64,000 nt of DNA from Anarhynchus alexandrinus (taxonomy: Eukaryota; Chordata; Aves; Charadriiformes; Charadriidae). Positions within the stretch are counted from its first letter, which is position 1. The number at the start of each line of letters is the position of its first letter. Positions 12,443 through 23,792 of this stretch are shown here, in pieces. The notes beneath the pieces are model-generated. The model made no database searches and was not told where the DNA came from. It saw only the letters and a program-made list of their open reading frames with translations. The translations under genes were made by a program, and so were the position numbers. The stretch spans positions 7,375,178 to 7,439,177 of the forward strand of contig VUYV01000015.1 in NCBI GenBank assembly GCA_008711295.1. The letters run 5' to 3'.

Positions 12443-12540
12443 GAACCATAGAATGGTTTGGGTTTGATGGGACCTTAAAGACCATCTAATTCCACCCCCC
12501 CTGCCATGCTCATCTGGGCATAAACCCCATGGACAAACCC
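12443..12540 (-). mobile_element. short CR1 LINE 3' fragment
   Basis: The plus strand reads CATAGAATGGTTTGGGTTTG, then GGGACCTTAAAGACCATCTA. This is the reverse complement of an avian CR1 tail. Only about 100 bases remain. Confidence 0.85.
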
Positions 12541-13789
12541 CTTAGAGGAAAGAAAAGCTACAGGAGACTATAGGAAAATAGCGTGACATCCTACAAGAGC
12601 TCTCCCAACAGTTTTGCTTAGCAGAGTGATTCTGCTCTGAAAGCCAGTTGGGTAAAAGTGGTTATCCCAGAGGGCCAGAGCAAACACTAGGCTTTGTTTT
12701 TGTTAATTCCTTGTTGATATAGCCTAAAAAATACAGGTTTGATGAGAAAGTGCTATTTTTTGTACCCTGCAAAGTTTATACAAAACTTTTGGCACAACTG
12801 CCTTGAAGTTTTACATAAAAATTATGAAAAAGGAAGAATAAATTTTAAGGAAACTTGGACTGTAATCCCTCACAGAAGACAAAAGTCAAAGGAACAGTTA
12901 AGAGTTGATCAATAGCACAAAAAACATGCAGAGATTTTATTTGCTATTCATTAGCAGGGCCTTATCCTGCTTGCCATACCCAGTTCAGACAAAACTTCCA
13001 AATCTCCACTGTTACACCTTTGTTAATGGTCCCTGTTCATGCGGAGATAACTTTTTATAATAATCAAGGTATTTATTCATCAGTGTGATTGATCTCAAGA
13101 GCAGTAAATGCTCAGATATGCTGCCCGCTTCAAATAACTTGTTCATGATTCACTGGATTTCACCTGCCATTTCACAACAAGGTCAACAAATGGTAAAAAA
13201 GGTCTTTGAGGGAGATGGTTTGAAGGCACCTAAAACTACGGTCCCAAAAGAAAGTCTGTTCCCATGTTCTTGAGTAAGGGAAAGCATATACCTTCGTGCT
13301 TTTGCTTGGTGCACTTCTTCAACAGCAAAAATAACTGTGCCAAAGTATCTCAAAAGCAAATGAGGAAAGTCATAAGTCCTGGAGAAGCACCACCACGTCT
13401 GAAGGACAGAGCTTAGTTTGGAGATGTTGTGGGCAGTTCATGGAAACCCAGCTCTGCGGGGGAAAAAAAAGGACTGTCAATCGCTAATGAGCTTTTAAAA
13501 TCTATTTATTGTTCATTCAAGCACCCAGGAAAATTCAAATCCCAGCTCACTGTGCAGCCTGTGCTTTGGTTTTTGCCATTCTCAGGGGATTTTGATGCAG
13601 GAAAGGCTGAAACTAAGATTTGCAATCCCGCTATTACCTTTTGCCTCTCTTGTAATGACTGTAGATATAATATTTGGTCAACTACGCACGTTTCTTAAAG
13701 GTGTTGACAAGCTACACGTCATGTGTAAGAAAAGCTGAATGTTTATCTTCCACATTAACACGACATTAATTTTTTATTAAGGACAGCCA

Positions 13790-14088
13790 CTATATGGGCT
13801 ACCCTGTACCAGTAAATTAACCGTGGCTGGGACCATTCCCACATGGCGCCGAAAATCTGCACCCGCACCGCAAACCCCTTACCTTTCAGCTCAGGGCGGC
13901 TGCATCCAAACTGCCACGGGGAGAGGCTGTGCGTCTGGGCTGACTCGCCGTCCACGCTGGGAACTGCTTCCCAGGACATCGGTGGGCTCAAACACAACCC
14001 TGCTAGTGCCACTGCAACGATTTAACTGTATAGGTGAGTTCAAGTCCAGGGGAACGTCAGTATAGACACAGCCTTAGGGTATGTATAC
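13790..14088. mobile_element. possible ancient hAT-type non-autonomous DNA transposon remnant
   Basis: A GC-richer island of about 300 bases sits in AT-rich DNA. It is bounded by TACCCTGTACC-like sequence on the left and by GTATAGACACAGCCTTAGGG on the right. The right end resembles the 'GTGTAGACATACCC' style terminal repeats of non-autonomous hAT elements in archosaurs and turtles. The assignment rests on resemblance only, and the ends do not pair well. Confidence 0.3.
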
Positions 14089-14113
14089 TGCATATACAAC
14101 CATATCAACTTAC

Positions 14114-14174
14114 TGGGTGAATCTTCCAGTATCCTCTTTTTTCTTTTCTTCGTGATGCCAGCTGGTGGGAATGT
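14114..14174 (-). CDS. candidate exon of the unrecognised membrane protein gene (juxtamembrane, KKRKKR)
   Basis: This 61-base interval has an excellent acceptor (aacacttgcgtttcacag) and donor (CACCCA|GTAAGT) on the minus strand. In phase 0 it reads TFPPAGITKKRKKRILEDSP and ends with one base. That base joins the phase 1 membrane exon at 6990-7086 to make a Ser codon. The product would be a polybasic, furin-like KKRKKR motif in the extracellular stalk about 14 residues before the helix. No homology is recognised, and splice-site strength and phase are the only evidence. Confidence 0.38.
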
Positions 14175-14649
14175 CTGTGAAACGCAAGTGTTTAATGGGA
14201 TCCTCATCACTTTAACATGTACAAACTTTGGCACAAGAGGAAAGCAAACAAAACGCAACTGGTGATAAGAAGCTTCCTTGGATGTTTACCGAAGCAGATT
14301 TATTTAGGCGGTGGCTGCTCTCTGTTTGTTTTCTAGGATCACGTTCTTGAGCTTTATCAGCATGAGGGATTATTTTTTTAATTCAAAACACTTCATTCAT
14401 GCTTAATTCTGAGACGTATGTTCCATCTTAACATTTGCAGTTGTGGTCTGTAGATCAGTTACAAACCAGACAAGCGGTGTTTCCATTTCCTGACTGGGGA
14501 GTTTAGCATTACCAACCAAGTGCAAATGGGACATTTCAAGTTTGAATGTTCAATCTGAAACGTATTAGTTGCATTTCCATTCATTTGTGTGAACTACACA
14601 TTTGGTACACAGTTTCACAACTTCAAAAACGTACGGACACATTACTTAC

Positions 14650-14695
14650 TTGCTGTGGAAAGTCACTGGGGATGGTCACGATGGTCTGAACACTG
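14650..14695 (-). CDS. candidate small exon of the unrecognised membrane protein gene
   Basis: This 46-base interval has one of the best polypyrimidine tracts in the region (ttttctactccctgctcag) and a CAGCAA|GTAAGT donor. Only one frame is open. It runs from phase 2 to phase 0 and reads SVQTIVTIPSDFPQQ. The phase 0 end fits the phase 0 start of 14114-14174. It may equally be a spliced noncoding exon. Confidence 0.35.
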
Positions 14696-15039
14696 CTGAG
14701 CAGGGAGTAGAAAACAGATAAATCTGCTGTAGATCCTTTGTGTCTTCTCCTGGGCCTGACCGGGCTGGTTCTCGAATGGTGAGGGTCAACAGGTTACTCT
14801 GAATGCCTGACCACATCCAGGAGCTCTGGCACTCAGAAGCCATTAGAGCAGTAATTTCTTCATGTGCAATGGGATTACTTTATGTCTGGGCAAAATTTTT
14901 GATCTATAGTGGTAAGACATTTTACCACCACACTGCAGTTGAGTTCATTCATCACAGAAAATATCACGTCACTCTATACTATAACCTATACGGTATCCTG
15001 AACACTACGCAGCTCATTTTCCATCTCAAAAAGGCTATA

Positions 15040-15425
15040 GCTGATCAGGAAAAGGTACACAAAGGCTACAAAGCTATGGGATTGGGTCTGCTGGAGGAAC
15101 TATGACTCTTCAACCTGGAAAAAAAGACAACCAAAAAGGCTTGACAGATGCCTACGAAATCACGACTGGCATGGAGATGCTGGACAGGGATTGCCAGTAG
15201 TCAACTGGCAACTGGTCTCATCCAGTACAAAAAGCCCAGGGCATAAAATGAGGCTAACAAGTGGCAGCTCCAAACATCAGAAGCTGGGTTGTGTTTTTCC
15301 CTCAAAACCTGTATTTAAGCTGTGGAGCTTATTGCCATAGGATGCTGTAAGCTGCTGAAAGTGTGCCTCGGTTTTGAAAAGTCACTGGACGAGTTCATGG
15401 AAGAAAAAATCCATTGAGGGTTATT
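15040..15425 (+). mobile_element. ancient CR1/L3-type LINE 3' fragment
   Basis: The plus strand shows the degraded tail of an old CR1-like element. It includes 'CTGCTGGAGGAACTATGACT', 'GTGGAGCTTATTGCCATAGG' and 'CTGGACGAGTTCATGGAAGA' followed by 'ATCCATTGAGGG'. It is much more diverged than the other CR1 copies in the window and is oriented opposite to SKOR2. Confidence 0.7.
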
Positions 15426-15694
15426 AAAAACAAGACAACATGTCTAGATTGGAAAACCCATGAGCCGAAAATCATTAGATGCTAAAACAATATTCTGGGA
15501 ACATATCTCTAACTGCTTACGTGCTTTTACAAAGTATCTGATTTCATCTACTATTGGGAACAGGGTACTGACACAGATGAACTTTTGGTCTGACCTGGTC
15601 CAGCTTTTCTGGCACTTTCATTGCTTTTTCCACACTACAAAAGCCATAGCGCTGCCAGCTCAGTGAGTCTTGTATTTGAGTCTCGTCAGCTCAC

Positions 15695-15781
15695 CTACTA
15701 CAGGAGCAAACTACGGAGGGCACGAAAACAGGCTGTGCCCTCCTCCCCTGCCTTCCAGATCTGCTGAGATGCACCAAGGAA
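15695..15781 (-). CDS. candidate exon of the unrecognised membrane protein gene
   Basis: This 87-base interval lies between an acceptor (tcagctgttttgacag) and a good donor (AGTAG|GTGAGC). The phase 2 to phase 2 frame joins the exon at 14650-14695 and ends AQPVFVPSVVCSCSS. The other two frames are also open over most of the exon, so coding potential is weak evidence here. Kept because it extends the in-phase chain to five exons. Confidence 0.27.
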
Positions 15782-17241
15782 CTGTCAAAACAGCTGATTT
15801 AATCTCCCAGGGATTCGCTGGGAATGAAGGGAATATTGAGAGAGCAACTCTGCGACACATCCAAATGCCGGGAGGCGGCTGAAACCGCTTTCAGATGCTG
15901 GTGGTGCTGTACTGGTGTGGACGATCTTCTACACAGTCATGTGCTCAGAGATGACACCGTGCTTTGGACTGAGACCGTTTGCATGAAGACGAATTCCCTC
16001 CAGGAAAGCCCTGGCAATCGGGGTGTTGCACATCATCAGGAAGACTATGGCTGCGGTCTTCAGAAGTCAACTGACCTTGGCATAAGCCTCCCTTTATTTC
16101 TGTGGATCCACAAGGCACTTACTGAAATCCCACCAAATCTACTTCCAAACGTTTTCTAAATAACCGGAGGCAGAGGATTTCTGCCATGAAATACTCGAAC
16201 ACATTATTTGTGAATTAAAATACTTCTAAAAAGATATTCTAGGGGATAAATTTCCTGGTTCTTTTCTTTAGTGGAATAAGCACAGCATTAAATTACAGGG
16301 AAGCTCAACTATTATCTCATAGTTTTCTTCTTTTTTTTTATTATAGACTTTTTATCCACATGAATGATAAAGAAACTACAACAGAGTTAAATACCTTTTT
16401 TGATAACAGTGATTATATTCTTAATTACACTCAATATTAAATTGTAAAATATTTCCAGAGGAGTACAATCTTAATTCATACAGCAGGCAAAATACCAGAG
16501 GAGAAAGGGACCGAGGGAGAGGGGTGTGAGAATTTCCAGTATGCTTTTAAAAAGCACTGTGTATGGCTAACGCTGCTCCATCCATCCACCCATCACAATG
16601 TGGTTCTGGCTCATCTGGTAAGACGCGCATTTCTTTTCATAAAACAATCACTATTCAAAAGCAAAAGATGAACTGGCAGATGTTGTCAGTGTCTGTGGCG
16701 TTGAAAGGATCAGCAGTTCCTTTCACAGCTTATCTGTATGATTCATCAAAAGCATTTTCTCTATCAAGTTTAGTAGTCCTTCTAAAAACACAAAGACTTA
16801 AACTTTGGTACCACCAAAAAAGATCCAGGACAGGCATTTTTTTATTTTTTTTGTTGCTGTTTTGTTTTTACTAATAAATGGCTGCTACATTCTATTTTAC
16901 ATGGTTGTCCATGATGCTTTGAGGTCACTTGTCCTCCGGTTCAGAGGAACCTGATTTTTGTTTGTTCTTTAAATCCCCAAGCCCTCCTATTTTCAGTCTT
17001 TATACAAGTCAGGTTTCTGAGCAGTGAATTATAACTTACAAGGTCACAGCTGCAAAAGATCCTGTGCTTCTAGGACTAAAAAAGAAAAAAAAAAGAAAGA
17101 AAATGTCACCAACACTAAGCCCAAGTCTGAGATTTCTTTACTCACAAAATTACAAAAGGGGTACACACAAGTCACCTGCTGCAGAAGCATGCTCTGAGAC
17201 TTTCCTAGTTAGTATCTGAAGAGTCATGTGGAAATACTCAC

Positions 17242-17341
17242 GTTAAAGACAAAGTGCAAATTGCAACTGATTGAAGTATAACTAAACACAGCAAGACCTG
17301 CTGTGGAAAGCAACACAAAGCCCAACAAAGGTAGCAAAGGA
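17242..17341 (-). CDS. candidate signal-peptide-like exon
   Basis: A 100-base interval with acceptor tgcatttctcggcag and donor TTTAAC|GTGAGT reads in one open frame. It starts PLLPLLGFVLLSTAGLA and continues VFSYTSISCNLHFVFN. The first part looks like the hydrophobic core and small-residue cleavage region of a signal peptide whose Met would lie in a further upstream exon. It starts in phase 2 and ends in phase 0. That does not fit directly onto 15695-15781, so at least one exon would be missing between them. Confidence 0.25.
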
Positions 17342-19017
17342 CTGCCGAGAAATGCAGAGCATTAATTGAGCGGTTGCTCTGCAACACGCAGGGTCTTTAC
17401 CCCCTTGGTGTATTGTGTGGGTATGTATGTGCATACACGTTTCTTCTTGAGGCAACTCTTTTCTGCTTGGCACATTGAGAATCTGAAATTGCTTCTGAAC
17501 AATATAGTTGCGATTCTCTGCTTGACTGATTTAGCTTAGCAGTTAAGTAACAACTAATCTTTCAAAAGCACTAGGGCCTACTTAGAGAAATCCCCGTTGT
17601 CTGCAGGGATGGTGTGCCACTGGAAACAAAAACAGCATGAGAAACGCATCCATCCTTCACACTCTCAGCAAATAAGCAGGCAGTGCTCGTAGCTGTGATG
17701 CCAGCACCTTCCTTGCAGGGCTTGTCAGCTGATGAAAACCTGATGCTGGGAACAAACGGTGCCGTTCATCTGATGCTGCCATCCTCAGGCAGACTTTTAT
17801 TGGAGATCAGTGCTTTGGACAAGGCACTCAGGGCAGGACCTGCTGCTTCTCATCTGGGGAGGCACACTGTTTTATTCAGGATATTAATATCCCTGAATTT
17901 ATTTTAAATCAGTGCTCAGATTAATGTCGACTCAACTGGAAAATGCCGGCAGTCAGCAAGAAAGTATGCACAAGAGGGCAAAACAGACCAACTTGATGCT
18001 TAGATTAATCTCCTTATCTCAGAAGGCAGAGCTCGAGGCCACAGATACTGGTTATCTGGTTACTCTATACTTACTCTTAATGTCTTTATTTTTAAGTATC
18101 TGCTTCTTCCATCACCCAGACAGATCTCCATCATCTATATTATCAAACCCTTCTCAGATGCCCCAGACTTTCTCTTGAATACCTCTACTTTGTGCATTAC
18201 CAAGGTCTCTACATATGAATAGCTCTTTTTTTCTAATCCGCCTACTCTACCTCAGGGATTTTTTCAGTAAATTCACAAGCCAGATTTTGCAGCATAACAC
18301 AGTAGCAGGGCTACCAACTTTTTTGCCTCTCTGTCTCCAAGCCTAATCTTCTTGTTTTACCAGAAAAAAAGAGAATGTCCTTTAAATATTAAGGCTTTAG
18401 CACCTGAAAATGGAATCTCCCAGGCCACTGATGATGGGGACAGTGTTTCTTCTAACTGAACACTTCTAAAAAAAACACTCCTGAAAAATGCTGTGTTGAG
18501 TTTAGGAAGATCCTGCACATGGGCAGTCAGGTAATCAGCACCTACAGGAGACTGAACTACAGAAGACAGTATTGGTGTAGTTCTGTAAAGCTCCCAAAAT
18601 ATACTGCTCTTTCCTGGGGCTGAAGAAGCTCCATTATTGGCAGAAAAACCCAGCCCTACCTGCCCGTGTGTGAATTTCAACTGCACTGTGAATGCCAAGC
18701 TATTTCCCTCCTTCCACTGAAGATACTTGACCTTGATGCCACTTTCCAGCGCCAGAGAGAAGCACATCCTCAGGCCTGGATTCACCCAACGGTCAACTCT
18801 CAACGCTATGTCCTACCCCAGTGAAGCCTCATAATTAGTGTGACATGTCAGTTACCAGCTTTAGACCATAGCATGACACCTACACAGGCAGAGTTTTCAG
18901 ACCAGAATCAGTAACATCATGCAACAGAAAGATTCTCTTAATTCTTGCAATGGCTGCAAAGAAAAACATGATAGCCAGGTCGTGCAGAATAAAGTCTCTT
19001 CTTTTACAAGCTCACCT
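17342..19017 (-). other. SKOR2: region immediately 3' of the SKOR2 stop; possible 3' UTR
   Basis: This lies downstream of the SKOR2 stop codon in transcript orientation. Minus-strand AATAAA signals occur at about 17870-17900 and 18085, so an unspliced 3' UTR of roughly 1 kb is possible. However, a consensus donor (AAAG|GTGAGC) starts two bases after the stop. At least some transcripts may therefore splice into a further 3' exon not identified here. A 148-codon open frame at 18357-18803 is not supported as coding. Confidence 0.4.
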
Positions 19018-19080
19018 TTAGCTTTTGCTGAGGTGTGCACCGAGCTTTTCTTTCCTGATCAAGCTTGCTGCATAGGGTAT
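19018..19080 (-). CDS. SKOR2: SKOR2 last coding exon
   Basis: The acceptor gtttctgtgtcattgcag precedes an exon that reads IPYAASLIRKEKLGAHLSKS and a TAA stop. This is the conserved C-terminus of vertebrate SKOR2. It starts in phase 0, matching the end of exon 28127-28194. The stop occupies 19018-19020, and a strong 5' splice site follows at 19016/19015. The stop would then be only two bases before an exon junction, which is compatible with escape from nonsense-mediated decay. Confidence 0.95.
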   Translation of the reverse strand: MPYAASLIRKEKLGAHLSKS

Positions 19081-22000
19081 CTGCAATGACACAGAAACAA
19101 AGACGCTGCTTTAAGCCAAGGTTTCGCTAACAAAACATCCAAGCTGGAATCCCTGCAAATGAAAGGTTTTGTTTGCCTCCTTACATCATTTTAGGAAACG
19201 GTGCCTTAAATTAAAGGATTGAACTCTTTACAAAACTGCAAGAATGTTGAAGCAGAAAAAAATAAAAACGGCCCAAATTAAAACAACAGATGTATCTTAA
19301 AATCCAATGTACAAACTGACTTCCGATGTTTTGTTTAGATCAGTTGCTGGCAAAAACAAAGCCACCACCCATTCTGCTACCTGTGAGATGACAAAAATCA
19401 GCTGTCTGTAACAGAGCAGGCAACAAACATTTATCTCTGCACAGCTGAAATACAGCAGGTTGGGAGTACGAGACTTCTTATATTTATATCATCATAATTA
19501 GGAAGTTCATAATAGCTATTGCTGACTTGCACCAATCTGAGGGAAGCCAATGAAGTGGAACAAATAATTAAAGAAAAACAGAGAACATAGGCATATTAGG
19601 GAACATAGTTATATTTAGAAACGAAGCAGGATGATGTGCTCACTGGCTACTGGGAATACAGTACGGGGTTGCTCTTTTTCAATGCTGGGCCTTCAGAATG
19701 CAACAAAACTAAATTGCTCTGAGATTTCTCCATAGCTGGGAATCCAAGTGACTAAAAATTCACTATTCTTTGATGCTGCCTTTTGGAAGGACCGTTGGAG
19801 GAATTCAGGTTGGGATCAGAAAATCTATGTCCCTACGCTCCCAGGTGCTGCTGCACGTGGAGGTGACCTGCTTCTGCTGTCAGGCACTCCAGAATATATT
19901 CACAAATAATGTCGAATTACTGCAAGCTGACAAATACGCTGGGCCGAAGTCAGGAGCGAGGCCCTAAGCTGCACAAACAGCAAAAGGAACAGACAGGCAA
20001 ATGCGTAGAGTTCAAGCATCCTGCCTCATGCAAATAATAACATACTAGAAGCACACGAATTTACATCGATATGCACTGACTATACACCTAACATGCGTTC
20101 TTGTGCATCCTTGTTGTGGTTTTAATTACATTATGCCCACAGTATGTGAGGACATCTGTGTGAGTTGTGCTAAGCGTGCTTCTGGGCTGGTATAAAGTGC
20201 AGTATCCGCAGTGTCATTTCTCTCCATCCCTGCCTTCCTCAATAAGGAAAAGAGCAAGGAAGGCTCAGGATGAGAGGAAAGAAAGGGGCATCTGCAGCTC
20301 AGGAGCTAACCCTTTCATCTCTCGGGAAAGGAGGTCAATCTGACTGAAAGCAGCAGCACTGGGAAGCAGCAGTGTCTGCAAAGATGAGCCGCCTGGCTGA
20401 ATGAAAGCAGAAGCCTTTCACGAGGGCATGCTGCTTTCCTGACTCCACAGCCCTGGGAACAGCAAAATACGTGTGCAGGAACTGAGAGGATCAAACCACT
20501 GGTGACCTGAAAAGACACAGGATCCAGGTGTTTGGTCTCACTACTGTTATAACCCCTACCCTTTGCAGAAGCTGAAAGCTATCAGGAAGCTTTGCTGCCA
20601 GATCCCCCCCAAAAACAAGAACTCTCCTCTCCCCCGAGGCCTTGAACAGATCTGCCTTCAAGGCCACAGTGTTTGCAAAGGCTGGAAAACTCTTCTCCAA
20701 ACTGCAGCAGAGAGGAGTTTGCAAAGGAACTGTTTACCCGATCGCCCCTTTGCATGGTTTAGATTTAAAAGGGAGCCACAAACAAACTGCCTGAATAAGC
20801 CACATTTCAGCTGAGATCCATGATGCTTCACCAACTGCTTTCTTCCTCTCTCCCACTCGCAACGGCCAACAGGCAACGTCAGTTTGCATGGCCGCCAATT
20901 ATGTAGGACACCTCCCAAGCCGTACTGACCTAGATAATACAACGGGGTACATTCTGTCAGAAATTAACTGTTCTTAATCCACTTCTCTGCTATATTTGGC
21001 ACATCAGCGTCTTTTCAATGTGTGTTGGTTGATCCATCCTCCTGGTAATAAATGAAACTAGGAAAGGTGGGTGTTCAATAGGGAAATGACTACTTTTTCA
21101 TGAGTTAAATGTCATCTTCTGCTTTTGTCACTGGAAGACCATTTGATAACTCCAGTGCTGCAGTGGAATAGTATTTAGGGCTCTTCACGACAATACAGTC
21201 CTCTTTTGTGTGTCTATGATGACTGTTGCGATGAAGATAGGATCAGCACTCAAATGGGCCTGAAGATACAATGCGTGGCCCTTCTCAAAGGGCGGACAGC
21301 CCTGCCAGCAATAACAAAGTGCAGATACTTCGATTTTAAGTAGCAAGCAATCTGTTTCTCATGACTAAGTCCACATTAATAGGAAATAGATTGCAACAGG
21401 AGCAGATCTGTAGGGTGCAGGAGAAAGACCCAGTGCCCATACTACATTTCTCTTGGGATTTTTTTTTCTTCAGGCTAGCTCTACTCTGGTCCTGGGTACT
21501 GATCACCTGTTAAGAGCTAGAGCACACTCCTGTGAGCATTCCTGGAGCACGTCTCCATTTGCTTCATTCAGAAGGAATCCAGTCTGCAAGCTCCGAGTCT
21601 GCTCCACAACATGAACCGAAGCTCAGGTAAGCAAATGGGATTGGGGATTAGTTTCTAAAGTGCATATCTGATCCCTGCTGCACTTGCACATCAAAGAAGC
21701 TTCTGTACACCATCCTCTTCTGGAGACTTCACCTTTGCATCCCATGTCTAGGTGGGATACACAACGATATATCACCCTGACTTCTGTTGCTTGTAGAGGG
21801 AATCTTCAGTACCCCAAAGCACTATTATCTATGTGTACCTACAGGTATTTAATTAAACAATTCTAATTTCCAGAAAGTGCACTTAAGACCTCAGTCAGAA
21901 CACTGTCCAGCCAAGACAGCCGTTACAAATGCAAAGCATATTTACGCAGGGAAGGAGGAAGATGTGCAGCTGAACTGCCACTGGAAAATTACAGTCTCTG

Positions 22001-23549
22001 CACACATGGTGCTTCTGGGTAGAACGATGTGTGGTACTAAGGAGAAGAAAAAGCATGCACTGAGCCTTTGACAGCTGGAGGAGGAATGGAAAAGCCAACG
22101 GCTTACCCTAGAGCGCGAGTCCCCACTATTGGCCTGTGAAAGTATTTATAGCTGTGTGGGCTGAGTTCAGAGACTCTTCCCTGCCAGGAAGGTAGTGGCG
22201 TGTGCTCAGGGCAGTGAACCGGTCTGCACAGGATGCAAGGCAACACAGAGTCATGGCTGGAGTATGCAGCCTCTCCCCTATGTATTTTTAAGTACTGAAG
22301 CACACTAATACCATAGAAAAAGGATTCTGCATGCAGACAGTAGAAGGGGCTGGCTTGTGGGTCTCTGGTACACACACATCCATTTTTATGAGAATTTCTG
22401 CAGATTCTAATGGAAAGGAAGCTTTTACTTCTGTTTTTAATAACCATTAATTCTACAAGACATTCCTTTTCTTTAAGGTTTGAATTTACTGGAGACAGAG
22501 GGACAGCTTCATCCTATTAACCCAAGGCATACCCAGGTGCATTGTCAAGATACAAGTTTCGCTCACCTGTCTTAAAAAAGCAGACAGTGGCTAACAAAAT
22601 TCTGCTGAAAATACTACTTCTCAGCTGACTTTTCTGTACAGTCAGGGATGTGTGTGCTACCTTCAGCATCAAAAGGATATATTCCCAATTTGTACCACTA
22701 AATCTGGAGAACTCCACTAAAAGTCAAATGAAGATAACAGAACACACAGAAACAGACCTGCAGTATCATCGCAACTGCTAAAGCACAGAAGAAATTACTG
22801 AGAGAAAATATAAACATCTCTCTGGTTTGGGGGGGGGATGGGACACAAGGTTATGACATCTGCCTTGGAGTTTGCAAGACACAATGAACAGAAACGCTCT
22901 TTTACCTGTTATTATCTGCGTGTCAGTGGACAGGCACTTCAGCACAAGATGCAGCTCAAGAAATCCAAGAGCCATTCTGCTGAACCAATGTTTGCCTCTA
23001 ACATTCTTGTCAAGGTCAATCAATCTAGCTGGACCACTTTAAGTAGAGGACCAAAACAGAAATTCCAATAAAGCGCTGCTATTTCTTATTTCCACTTTTT
23101 GAATATGGAGTGACAGGCATGCAGTGACCAAGGTCTCCGTGCACAAAAATGTGGATATTCCTTGTTTGTGTAATGAATACATTAGTTGTACAAAGCACCT
23201 ACTTTCTATATACAACCTAAAATAGGAATTAAAACTACTGGTGCTTTTCTTAATTACAGTAGGACCCAGAGGAACATGATCTCATACCTCTGAAGTTCTA
23301 TCAACATTACCACATGGTAGATTTTTTCTTCTTTTAAACACTCCTTGTGAATCTCTAAAGATCAGGGTGAAAGTCAATGCAGAGATAGAAATCAATTTTG
23401 CAGGTAGATAGTTTCTGACTTATTTTATTGCCTGCCTCTGAAGAACAGAGTTGATTCAAAGCAGCACTGAGAGTAGAAGGCCATCAAACATCAGAGGAGT
23501 TCCAGCTGGATCCAGTTCTGAGCTCTGAACATTATTACCAGCCCAAAGT

Positions 23550-23792
23550 TAGGCGAGTGGGCAATGGGCACAAGCTGGAACATAGGAAGTTCCGTTCAAA
23601 TACACGGAAAAACTTCTTTACAGTTAGGGTGACAGAGCACTGGCACAGGCTGCCCAGGGAGGTGGTGGAGTCCCCTTCTCTGGAGATTTTCAAGACCCGC
23701 TTGGATGCAGGATCCCCTTTAGCAGGGGAGTTGGACTAGATGATCTCTAGAGGTCCCTTCCAACTCTGAAAATTCCGTGATTCCGTGATGCC
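23550..23792 (+). mobile_element. CR1 LINE 3' end
   Basis: The plus strand reads the C-terminus of the CR1 reverse transcriptase, including [19 protein letters not shown] and [16 protein letters not shown]. The typical GATCTCTAGAGGTCCCTTCC tail follows, then ATTCCGTGATTCCGTGATG as the terminal repeats. It is 5'-truncated and lies antisense to SKOR2. Confidence 0.94.

Noticed and set aside
16121..16153. 33-base in-frame interval with TTTCA|GTAAGT donor
   Set aside because: Acceptor is weak and the peptide is uninformative; kept out of the exon chain.
18357..18803. 148-codon minus-strand frame just past the SKOR2 stop
   Set aside because: It has no ATG at its start, no convincing acceptor, and no family resemblance. 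It probably lies in 3' UTR or intergenic DNA.
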